Positions 1 through 5,627 of a stretch of DNA of 6,376 bases are shown one piece after another. The position numbers were made by a program, and so were the translations under genes. The DNA is taken from the NCBI GenBank assembly GCA_900552295.1, contig URZB01000091.1, forward strand, positions 1-6,376, given 5' to 3'. Position 1 is the first letter of the stretch. Every line of letters starts with the position of its first letter. Source of the stretch: an uncultured Collinsella sp. (GTDB lineage: Bacteria > Actinomycetota > Coriobacteriia > Coriobacteriales > Coriobacteriaceae). The notes beneath the pieces are model-generated. The model was not told the origin of the DNA, did not search any database, and saw nothing but the letters and a program-made list of their open reading frames with translations.

Positions 1-15
1 GTGTATAAGAGACAG
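1..15 (+). other. Tn5/Nextera mosaic-end adapter remnant (library artefact)
   Basis: The first 15 bases, GTGTATAAGAGACAG, are identical to the last 15 bases of the 19-bp Tn5 mosaic end used in Nextera tagmentation libraries. They read as the peptide MYKRQ, a known contaminant start in predicted proteins from assemblies. The match lies exactly at the window edge, where untrimmed adapter would be expected. These bases are therefore almost certainly not genomic, and the GTG they supply is not a real start codon. Confidence 0.95.
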
Positions 16-1572
16 CTCAAGGACCAGGAGGCCGAGCGCCTGGCCGTGGCCACGGCCGCGGGCGAGGCCTACGAGCAGGGCGACGCTGCGCCGGTGGCGC
101 CTTCCACGGATGCCCCCGCGTTCGCGAGCCGTAAGTACACGTTCGAGGCGCAGCGCGAGAGTGCTTCGACCGCGTGGCCAAAGGTGCCCTTTACAGAGCA
201 GATGCGCGACGAGGGCTATACCATCCTGTGCCCGCAGATGGCGCCGATTCACTTTGACCTGGTCAAAGAGGTGTTCCGCGGTGCCGGCTACAACCTGGAG
301 CTGCTGCCCTCGACCGACCACGACGCCGTCGAGGCCGGCCTGCGCTATGTGAACAACGACATCTGCTATCCGTCGATTCTGGTGACTGGCCAGATCATGG
401 AGGCCATCGAGAGCGGTCGGTACGACCTGTCCAAGACGGCCGTGGTCATCAGCCAGACCGGCGGCGGCTGCCGTGCCACTAACTACATCGCGCTCATCCG
501 CAAGGCCCTGCGCGAGAGCGGCCACCCCGAGATTCCGGTGATCTCGCTTTCGGCCGTGGCGCTCGGCGAGGACAACCCCGGCTTTAAGATTACGCCGGCG
601 CTGCTTAAGCAGGCCGTGTACGCGGTGCTCTTTGGCGACGTGATGATGCAGATGCTCTACCGCTGCCGTCCGTACGAGGCCACGCCCGGTGCTGCCAACG
701 CGCTCTACGAGGAGTATATGGCGCGCGCCCGCAAGTTGGCGCCCAAGTTCAACCGCCACAACTACACCAAGCTGTGCCGCGAGGCCATCCACGCGTTCGA
801 CACCATGCCGCTCGTGGGCGAGGGCACCAAGCCGCGCGTGGGCGTGGTCGGCGAGATCCTGGTCAAGTTCCACCCTACGGCCAACAACCACGTGGTCGAT
901 GTCATCGAGCGTGAGGGCTGCGAGGCCGTAGTACCGGGCCTGCTCGACTTCTTCCTGTACTCCATGAGCAACGCTGAGCTGCAGAAGGACGAGTTGGGAA
1001 GCTCTGCCACTACGCGCGCTGGTATGCAGGCGCTCATTAAGCTGGTGGACTGGATGCGCACGCCGGTGGAAGAGATGCTCGAAAAGTCCCGCCGCTTTGA
1101 GGCGCCCGAGCGCATCGGCACCATGGCGGACAAGGCCCGCACGGTGCTTTCGGTGTGCAACAACATGGGCGAGGGCTGGCTGCTCACGGCCGAGATGCTC
1201 GACCTGATCGACCATGGCGCGCCCAACATCATCTGCACGCAGCCCTTCGCGTGCCTGCCCAATCACGTGGTGGGCAAAGCCGTGATCAAGGAGCTGCGCC
1301 GTCAGCATCCCGAGAGCAACATCGTTGCGGTGGACTACGACCCCGGTGCATCCGAGGTCAACCAGCTCAACCGCATTAAGCTTATGATCAGCGTGGCGAA
1401 GGAGAATATGCGTGCCGGCAAGGGCTTTAAGCTCGAGAAGGTGGCGCCGCTCGCGATGGACGAGGTCACCGGGCAGATGCGCGCCCACGACGGCTGCGTG
1501 AGCTGCGGGCCGGCCAGCGAGGAGGCCGTTGCATCGGTCGCCAAGCGCCTAGGACGCGGCATTAAGAAGTAG
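16..1572 (+). CDS. Acyl-CoA dehydratase activase-related protein, C-terminal part (5'-truncated)
   Basis: This is the C-terminal portion of a large protein related to the (R)-2-hydroxyglutaryl-CoA dehydratase activator/dehydratase family (BcrAD_BadFG activase, DUF2229 and HGD-D-like regions). Members use ATP and an iron-sulfur centre to drive one-electron reduction of a 2-hydroxyacyl-CoA dehydratase. Counting codons from base 1, the fragment has about 518 genomic residues. Recognisable motifs are NNDICYPS (118-125), the glycine-rich SQTGGGCRATNY (151-162), GEGWLL (390-395), TQPFACLPNHVVGK (413-426) and DYDPGASEVNQLNRIKLM (445-462). Cysteines at 77, 122, 157, 412, 418 and a terminal CVSC pair (499, 502) are candidate metal ligands. 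Family proteins are often well over 1,000 residues, with ATPase domains at the N terminus; those domains are missing here because the contig begins inside the gene. The stop TAG is followed about 30 bases later by a strong terminator. The family call is firm; the substrate is unknown. Confidence 0.88.
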   Translation, partial: LKDQEAERLAVATAAGEAYEQGDAAPVAPSTDAPAFASRKYTFEAQRESASTAWPKVPFTEQMRDEGYTILCPQMAPIHFDLVKEVFRGAGYNLELLPSTDHDAVEAGLRYVNNDICYPSILVTGQIMEAIESGRYDLSKTAVVISQTGGGCRATNYIALIRKALRESGHPEIPVISLSAVALGEDNPGFKITPALLKQAVYAVLFGDVMMQMLYRCRPYEATPGAANALYEEYMARARKLAPKFNRHNYTKLCREAIHAFDTMPLVGEGTKPRVGVVGEILVKFHPTANNHVVDVIEREGCEAVVPGLLDFFLYSMSNAELQKDELGSSATTRAGMQALIKLVDWMRTPVEEMLEKSRRFEAPERIGTMADKARTVLSVCNNMGEGWLLTAEMLDLIDHGAPNIICTQPFACLPNHVVGKAVIKELRRQHPESNIVAVDYDPGASEVNQLNRIKLMISVAKENMRAGKGFKLEKVAPLAMDEVTGQMRAHDGCVSCGPASEEAVASVAKRLGRGIKK

Positions 1573-1600
1573 ACGGCCCGCTTTGGGCTAGATGTGAGGC

Positions 1601-1637
1601 AAACGGGTGGTAGCCGTACCGGCTACCACCCGTTTTT
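1601..1637 (+). terminator. Intrinsic terminator of the activase-related gene
   Basis: A perfect stem pairs 1601-1616 (AAACGGGTGGTAGCCG) with 1620-1635, leaving a three-base TAC loop, and runs into TTTTT at 1633-1637. It begins 28 bases after the stop codon at 1570-1572. It should end plus-strand transcription before the dehydrogenase gene. The A-run on the left side could give some activity in the other direction too. Confidence 0.9.
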
Positions 1638-1988
1638 GCTGGACATATGTTGCGTAAATCGTTTTGTCGCAGCCTTCTGTGCACTCGAATTTCGGAAGTG
1701 CGGGAAAAAACGCGAACCTCCTGAGCACACCGCCTTTTTAGACTCTCACGACCTGCGGTTTTGTTGTAAAAAAGGCCGGTCTGGTCGGCGAACCCCGATT
1801 TTTCCCCGCACTTCCGAAAACAGCGGTTCAGTAGCGTCAAAAAATGCCCTCAAAATCGAGAGTTAATGAACAGATGTAGCCGTTCGCCGCAAATTACCGT
1901 CCGTTTATAGAACCCACCCCCAGCGTGCAGTCCCCTTACGGTTGAATAAATACACATCTATGGAATTACGTAAGAGAGGACTGTTCCT
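1638..1988. other. Gene-free intergenic region with inverted-repeat element and dehydrogenase upstream region
   Basis: I find no supportable gene here. Open frames on both strands cross the inverted repeat and lack ribosome-binding sites and recognisable protein content. The left half holds the inverted-unit element described separately. The right half (about 1821-1980) is AT-richer and must carry the promoter of the downstream dehydrogenase gene. TTACGG at 1936-1941 and TTGAAT at 1942-1947 could be -35 boxes, but no convincing -10 box lies at the right distance, so I do not call a promoter. Confidence 0.6.
1690..1819. repeat. Pair of inverted ~50-nt units, possible MITE/REP-like or RNA element
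   Basis: The arm at 1690-1710 (TTTCGGAAGTGCGGGAAAAAA) is matched in reverse complement by 1799-1819 at 20 of 21 positions. The similarity extends inward: each unit ends in an ACCG(G)CC sequence followed by a T-run. The left unit thus spans about 1690-1739 and the right unit, read on the minus strand, 1819-1768. A 28-base centre (1740-1767) separates them. The near-equal length of the units suggests an evolved mobile-type repeat (REP/MITE-like) or a large structured RNA rather than chance. Each outward-to-inward unit ends like a T-tract, so terminator activity on either strand is possible. Copy number elsewhere cannot be seen from this window. Confidence 0.6.
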
Positions 1989-2948
1989 ATGAGCTACAAG
2001 ACCGTTTGTGTTGCCGGCGGCGGCGTGTTAGGAAGCCAGATTGCCTTTCAGGCTGCCTACTGCGGCTTTGATGTAACGATTTGGCTGCGCAGCGAGGGCA
2101 GCATCGGCCGCACCCAGCCCAAGATCGATCATGTGCGCGAGGAGTACATCGCGGCAATCGAGGGTATGGCAGACGGCACGGGCGAGTGGTGCTCCGGTAT
2201 CGCCGATAGCGGCAAGCCCTTCGACAAAGAGGTGGCACTCGCCGCCGTTGAGCGCGCCTACTCCACACTCAAGCTGGAGCTCGATCTTGCAAAGGCAGTG
2301 GCCGACGCCGACCTGGTTATCGAATCTATGGCCGAGGACACCCAGGCAAAGATCGACTTCTACAAGAAGCTTGCTCCGGTTCTCCCGCAAAAGACCGTCA
2401 TCGTCACCAACTCCTCCACGCTGCTGCCGAGCACCTTTGCCAAGTACACCGGCCGCCCCGAGAAGTACCTGTCGCTGCACTTTGCCAACTCCATCTGGAA
2501 GAACAACATGACCGAGGTCATGGCCCAGGACCAGACCGACAAGCGCTACTTCGACGAGCTCGTCGACTTCGCCAACGACATCCGCATGCTGGCGCTTCCC
2601 GTCAACAAGGAAAAGAACGGCTACCTGCTCAACTCCATGTTGGTGCCGTGGCTGCTTTCGGGCCTGGACCTGTACGTCTCGGGCGTCAGCGACCCCAAGA
2701 GCATCGACCTCGCATGGACGCGCGGCACCGGCGCGCCTAAGGGCCCGTTCCGCGTGTTCGACACGGTGGGCATCCAGACGGCCTACAACATCGTTATGCA
2801 GTATCAGAAGGTCCCGGGCCTGGTGAGCCCACTGCTCAAAAAGATGATGATGCCCTACAACTTTAAGGCCATGGCCTCCGTCCTCAGGCAGATGCTCGAC
2901 GAAGGCAAGCTGGGCGAAAGTTCGGGCGAGGGCTTCTTCAAGTACTAA
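1989..2948 (+). CDS. 3-hydroxyacyl-CoA dehydrogenase family protein
   Basis: This complete 319-residue protein belongs to the 3-hydroxyacyl-CoA/3-hydroxybutyryl-CoA dehydrogenase family, which interconverts 3-hydroxyacyl-CoA and 3-oxoacyl-CoA in the cytoplasm using a nicotinamide cofactor. The N-terminal Rossmann fold shows GGGVLG at 10-15. The catalytic set is present at family spacing: Ser143 in NSST, His164 in LHFAN, Glu176 and Asn215 in YLLNS. The C terminus ends in GEGFFKY, equivalent to the usual SGRGFYDY-type ending. It is somewhat longer than the common ~280-residue bacterial enzymes, with extra sequence around residues 55-95. The residue after the second beta strand, normally acidic in NAD-dependent members, is Leu33 followed by Arg34-Ser35, so cofactor preference may differ. 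The start is supported by the Shine-Dalgarno sequence AGAGAGGA at 1973-1980, eight bases before the ATG. It is probably monocistronic: a terminator lies upstream and a sulfotransferase remnant downstream. The physiological substrate is not evident. Confidence 0.9.
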   Translation: MSYKTVCVAGGGVLGSQIAFQAAYCGFDVTIWLRSEGSIGRTQPKIDHVREEYIAAIEGMADGTGEWCSGIADSGKPFDKEVALAAVERAYSTLKLELDLAKAVADADLVIESMAEDTQAKIDFYKKLAPVLPQKTVIVTNSSTLLPSTFAKYTGRPEKYLSLHFANSIWKNNMTEVMAQDQTDKRYFDELVDFANDIRMLALPVNKEKNGYLLNSMLVPWLLSGLDLYVSGVSDPKSIDLAWTRGTGAPKGPFRVFDTVGIQTAYNIVMQYQKVPGLVSPLLKKMMMPYNFKAMASVLRQMLDEGKLGESSGEGFFKY

Positions 2949-2988
2949 AAAATGACCTCTCGGGGAAGGAGGAAAACGGATCATTTTC
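2949..2988 (+). terminator. Possible weak terminator after the dehydrogenase gene
   Basis: AAAATGA at 2949-2955 pairs with TCATTTT at 2981-2987, and CC at 2956-2957 pairs with GG at 2978-2979 if A2980 bulges out. The 20-base loop is purine-rich. The stem starts directly after the stop codon, and its T-run forms part of the stem. It is a plausible but imperfect terminator; it could also be a fragment of an intergenic repeat. Confidence 0.35.
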
Positions 2989-3036
2989 GTCCGCCAACAG
3001 TGAGAAGATGGATCCAGAAATAGAAAGGAGTGGCAA

Positions 3037-3507
3037 TGGGCCGGTTCGGGCTTTGAGGACAAGTTACTGCAGGCCCAGGGCGATTTTTCGCTCAATGCGG
3101 GCCAGCACAGCGTGACGTATCTGCCGAGTTCTGACATGGCAACGACTGGTCGCTACCAGGTGCTGCTGTACGACAACAACTTTGGTGCGGCTGAGAGCTA
3201 TCCCAAGTTCGACTGGGGCCAGCTGGGCGCCGCGGTGGTGACCGACTACAACAAGGGCACGCATTCGTTTGGGCGCATCTTTACAGTGGACGAGACGGCG
3301 CGCACCTACGAACTTGAGGACCAGATCGCCGTGCTGTTTTCGGGCTATGTGAGCAGCGCGCAGCGCGTCGGCAATTCGAATAGTATGCTCGTGGCTTCGG
3401 GCCAGGCCAAGACCTTTACCGAGTACGATCGCTATGGACTGCCCATCGCCACCTACGAGATGGAAGCCGAGAAGTACATCTATCGCGTGTACAAGTACGA
3501 GCTGTAG
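3037..3507 (+). pseudogene. Aryl-sulfate sulfotransferase, C-terminal remnant
   Basis: The frame read from 3037 begins WAGSGFEDKLLQAQGDF and continues through GQHS, YQVLLYDNN, an ESYPKFDW segment and a TYELEDQIAVLF strand to the end at YKYEL. This is the C-terminal beta-propeller portion of the aryl-sulfate sulfotransferase (ASST) family, which moves sulfate between phenolic compounds. Only about 156 residues remain, against several hundred in intact members, and the N-terminal propeller blades are absent. The frame is open back to 3004 after an in-frame TGA at 3001-3003, but it has no ATG or ribosome-binding site there. The first in-frame candidates are a GTG at 3112 and an ATG at 3136, both inside conserved domain sequence. 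A good Shine-Dalgarno (AAAGGAG, 3024-3030) and ATG (3036) sit one base out of frame and reach a stop after six codons. I infer a gene that lost its 5' part by deletion. An assembly join is the alternative. Confidence 0.75.
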
Positions 3508-3580
3508 AGCCGCGCTTAGGTTTGACCAATGGAGTATGAAAACACGCCGTTCGCCGATGCCCCCTCCGCGAGTGGCAGCC

Positions 3581-3608
3581 ATATGGTTTGATGTTAGAAA
3601 CATATAGT
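3581..3608 (+). promoter_or_regulatory. Possible promoter/operator upstream of the leader ORF
   Basis: TATAGT at 3603-3608 matches a sigma-70 type -10 box at five of six positions and lies about 50 bases before the leader ORF. It overlaps an imperfect inverted repeat formed by ATATGGTTT (3581-3589) and AAACATAT (3598-3605), the kind of arrangement seen in operators. No good -35 box is found 16-18 bases upstream of the -10, so this is a tentative call. Confidence 0.25.
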
Positions 3609-3630
3609 TGTCGTCAGCCTGCTGGCGACA
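3609..3630 (+). other. Hairpin in the leader region of the small membrane protein gene
   Basis: Bases 3609-3617 (TGTCGTCAG) can pair with 3622-3630 (CTGGCGACA), including one G-T wobble, around a CCTG loop. The following bases are ATT-free C-rich sequence rather than a T-run, so it does not look like an intrinsic terminator. It would lie in the 5' untranslated region if transcription starts just after the TATAGT at 3603. Its role is unknown. Confidence 0.35.
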
Positions 3631-3657
3631 TTCCCCCTGATATCGGAGGTTCCAGGT

Positions 3658-3696
3658 ATGTTTCGCGCTCCGTTAAACAACTATCGATTGGGCTAA
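3658..3696 (+). CDS. Putative 12-residue leader peptide
   Basis: An ATG at 3658 is preceded by a strong Shine-Dalgarno GGAGGT (3645-3650) at seven-base spacing and encodes MFRAPLNNYRLG before TAA at 3694-3696. The next gene's ATG begins at 3698, one base after this stop, and has no good ribosome-binding site of its own. The arrangement fits translational coupling: ribosomes finishing the leader could re-initiate on the downstream gene. The peptide has no obvious run of regulatory codons. An alternative is that the two frames were once one gene and were split by a frameshift, but the downstream product already begins with a plausible membrane anchor. Confidence 0.4.
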   Translation: MFRAPLNNYRLG

Positions 3697-3697
3697 C

Positions 3698-4147
3698 ATG
3701 GGCCGCCGTGCTATTTCGATAACCCTTGCAGTGATCTGCCTGGCTGTGCTCCTGGGCGCTACAGGGCTGTTTGCTATAAGCCGAGAAACGTCCTATATGC
3801 AGGAATGCGCTTCCGAAGGGTTTGCCATTGATGGTTACTATCGGGATGACAAAACGAGTCGGGAAACCCTGGCTTTTCTTGAGGAGGACAACTGTCGATG
3901 GCAGCTGGTCGATCAAGACGGAATCTGCACAGACGGGCAGTTTAAGCGTACGGATGACCCCAACATCCTGATATTAAAGAAGGAAAACGGCGAAGAATTC
4001 GGCACGGTTCACGTTGCGTATATATCGCGCCGACGCAATCAGGGGCAGATTTACCTAATTAGAAATACTGAGGTGACCCGATTTTATCTTGTGAGCACCG
4101 ATCCGGCGTTTACGGTGGAGTCTGGCGATGTCGATGCGGACGTCTGA
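3698..4147 (+). CDS. Small membrane-anchored protein of unknown function
   Basis: I do not recognise this 149-residue protein. Residues 1-4 (MGRR) are basic and 5-27 form one hydrophobic segment, giving an N-terminal membrane anchor or uncleaved signal with the rest outside the cell. There is no lipobox, since the cysteine at 14 is preceded by isoleucine. The remaining ~120 residues alternate hydrophobic and polar stretches around turns such as DQDGICTDG and DDPNILIL, which suggests a small all-beta domain, perhaps lipocalin-like. Cys37, Cys66 and Cys77 lie in the exported part. The gene sits one base after the leader ORF and converges on the DUF389 gene. Its codon use looks less GC-biased than its neighbours (for example ATA and AAA codons), which could mean horizontal origin or low expression. 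The coding call rests on the anchor, the beta-like pattern and the length. Confidence 0.65.
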   Translation: MGRRAISITLAVICLAVLLGATGLFAISRETSYMQECASEGFAIDGYYRDDKTSRETLAFLEEDNCRWQLVDQDGICTDGQFKRTDDPNILILKKENGEEFGTVHVAYISRRRNQGQIYLIRNTEVTRFYLVSTDPAFTVESGDVDADV

Positions 4148-4167
4148 TTCACGGCAATAAAACAGCG

Positions 4168-4198
4168 AGCGGGGCGCGGGTATGAACTGCACCCCGCT
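4168..4198. terminator. Hairpin between convergent genes, probable bidirectional terminator
   Basis: AGCGGGG (4168-4174) pairs with CCCCGCT (4192-4198). After one C-A mismatch, GC (4176-4177) pairs with GC (4189-4190), leaving an 11-base loop. The downstream tract is short on the plus strand (ATTTGC). On the minus strand the hairpin is followed by CGCTGTTTTATT, which is closer to a terminator tail. It lies between the stops of two converging genes (4147 and 4273), the expected place for a shared terminator. Confidence 0.5.
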
Positions 4199-4272
4199 AT
4201 TTGCTCGTGTCCGTATTGCGTCTGCGCCTCGTCATAACTTGCGTCTGTGTGAGCATTCATCCCGCGCCGGCA

Positions 4273-5412
4273 TCACTTCACATCGAACTCCACGCGATCG
4301 AGCTCGGGCACGTTGAGGTCGATGAGCTTGCGGGCGACGTGACGGTCGTGTGCCCCAAGCGCCTCGCTCGTTGTCACATGGGCGACAATCTCGCGCTCGA
4401 CGATGCCTTCCTCATCGCCTTCGGTGGCCGAGGTCTCGACGGCGACGGTGTAATCCTTAAAGCCTGGCAGCACCGCCGCAAGCTCGCGCGTGGTTTCGGT
4501 GACGCCGTAGCCGTCCTGCACGCCGGCCTGCGCCGAGCCAATAGACCCCGCCGTCATAACGATGCAGGGGATGGCAAAGACTACCGTGCCCACAATGATG
4601 CGGCGGCGCACCTTGCGTGATAGCTCGTCGACCTCGGCATCTTCCTCGGCAGTCACAATGCCGTCGCCGTTGAGGTCGCGCTTGAGCGGCACGCGCAATA
4701 GAAGCAGCACGGCTTCGGCAGCCAGCGCGATAAAGACCACGTTGATGCCAAACTCATAAAGCGCCGAGAGAAACAATGACCCGCTTGCGATGGCGATGCC
4801 ATAGCCCGCCGCGCACAGGGGCGGCATGAGCGCAGTCGCCACGGCCACGCCGGCGATGAGCGTGGCGGGTTCCTGGTCGCGCGAGTTGCCCAGGCCACCC
4901 GCAAAGCCGCCCGCGAGCGCGACGGCAAGGTCCCACACAGTCGGTGTCGAATTGTCGATGATGGCGGCCGTGGTGGTGCCAAGGGGCGAGAGCTTAAAGT
5001 ACAACGTGGACGTGACCAGGCAAAAGGCCATCTGTAGAGCCAAGCTCGCGACGGCCTCAAGGGTGATCTCGCGGTCGAGCGTGGCGATGCCGTATGCCAT
5101 GGCAAGGACCGAGCCCATGAGCGGGCAGATGAGCATGGCGCCTACAATGGCGATATCCGAGTCGATATCGAGGCCGATGCTCGCGATCAACATGGCAATG
5201 ATCAAGATGCATAAGTGTGAGCCAGTCAGGCGCGCCCCGTTTACAAAGCGCTTGCGAATCACGTGATAGGGCGCGCGTCCCTCGCGAATGTTGAATGCGC
5301 GCCTCAGGAAGCGGCCGGCGTTCTCCATGACCTCACTGTGGGCGGGACGGATGCCATGGCGCCGATGATGGCGCTCGCGCAGTCGCTTGAGCTGTTGTTT
5401 ATCGAGTTCCAT
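4273..5412 (-). CDS. DUF389 family integral membrane protein with an EF-hand-like loop
   Basis: This 379-residue protein belongs to the DUF389 (TIGR00341-like) family of bacterial membrane proteins of unknown function. Diagnostic segments are AIVGAMLICPLMG (88-100) and GVAVATALMPPLCAAGYGIA (188-207). A basic cytoplasmic N terminus (1-60) is followed by about seven hydrophobic segments, roughly 66-80, 86-110, 121-139, 159-175, 183-210, 212-240 and 271-290, and then a soluble C-terminal domain (about 291-379). Between the last two membrane segments, residues 246-257 read DLNGDGIVTAEE, which fits a 12-residue EF-hand calcium-binding loop (Asp1, Asn3, Asp5, Gly6, hydrophobic 8, Glu12). I chose the ATG at 5412-5410 because GAGGTGG lies just upstream on the minus strand. 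Longer in-frame readings towards 6111 are arginine/glycine-rich shadow sequence of the OPT gene. A promoter at 5459-5487 and the OPT terminator upstream make it a separate transcription unit. Confidence 0.88.
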   Translation of the reverse strand: MELDKQQLKRLRERHHRRHGIRPAHSEVMENAGRFLRRAFNIREGRAPYHVIRKRFVNGARLTGSHLCILIIAMLIASIGLDIDSDIAIVGAMLICPLMGSVLAMAYGIATLDREITLEAVASLALQMAFCLVTSTLYFKLSPLGTTTAAIIDNSTPTVWDLAVALAGGFAGGLGNSRDQEPATLIAGVAVATALMPPLCAAGYGIAIASGSLFLSALYEFGINVVFIALAAEAVLLLLRVPLKRDLNGDGIVTAEEDAEVDELSRKVRRRIIVGTVVFAIPCIVMTAGSIGSAQAGVQDGYGVTETTRELAAVLPGFKDYTVAVETSATEGDEEGIVEREIVAHVTTSEALGAHDRHVARKLIDLNVPELDRVEFDVK

Positions 5413-5458
5413 GTCCACCTCGTTCTGGCACGTGCCGCGTATCCCGCCCGTCGTCTTT

Positions 5459-5487
5459 ACTCTACACCGCGTTGAGCGAGGTGTCAG
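5459..5487 (-). promoter_or_regulatory. Predicted sigma-70 type promoter of the DUF389 gene
   Basis: On the minus strand, CTGACA (5487-5482; five of six matches to the -35 consensus) is separated by 17 bases from TAGAGT (5464-5459; four of six matches to the -10 consensus). Transcription would start near 5450 and give a leader of about 40 bases before the ATG at 5412. The position and spacing are good; the -10 match is moderate. Confidence 0.45.
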
Positions 5488-5564
5488 ACAGGGTTTGTTG
5501 ACCTGGAAGTCAGGCCAATGGGCATGGCTAAAAACGCCGTGAGGATCATAAGAGTCAAATAGAC

Positions 5565-5601
5565 AAAAAAGCGCGGTGCCGGATGGTCTCCGGCCCCGCG
5601 C
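5565..5601 (-). terminator. Intrinsic terminator of the OPT transporter gene
   Basis: Read on the minus strand, GCGCGG (5601-5596) pairs with CCGCGC (5576-5571). After one mismatch, five further pairs close the stem (5594-5590 with 5582-5578) around a seven-base loop. A run of six T follows (5570-5565). It lies 27 bases beyond the OPT stop codon and isolates that gene from the DUF389 gene. Confidence 0.88.
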
Positions 5602-5627
5602 TCTGCGCTGGTGCGTTGTTGTTTGGT

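Noticed and set aside
1594..1866. Plus-strand open frame of 90 codons in the intergenic region (and a 92-codon minus-strand one at 1562-1840)
   Set aside because: Both run through the terminator and the inverted-unit element, lack ribosome-binding sites and show no recognisable protein features. The open frames are probably a by-product of the repeat.
1951..1959. TACACATCT, resembling the end of the reverse-complement Tn5 mosaic end
   Set aside because: Only nine bases match in the middle of a contiguous region and the adjoining bases differ from the adapter, so this is a chance match and not a second adapter.
2028..3137. Long minus-strand open frame (369 codons) over the dehydrogenase gene
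   Set aside because: It lies antisense to a gene with a complete catalytic motif set. Its translation is low-complexity (Val/Gly/Leu/His-rich), as expected for the complement of GC-rich coding sequence.
3529..3591. 20-codon open frame beginning ATGGAGTATGAAAAC after the sulfotransferase remnant
   Set aside because: No convincing ribosome-binding site and no recognisable content; too short to support as a gene.
3064..3603. Minus-strand open frame (179 codons) opposite the sulfotransferase remnant
   Set aside because: The plus strand carries clear sulfotransferase family sequence here. The antisense frame has no recognisable domain or ribosome-binding site.
4201..4620. Plus-strand open frame (139 codons) opposite the DUF389 gene
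   Set aside because: Antisense shadow of the well-supported DUF389 C-terminal domain, with no independent signal.
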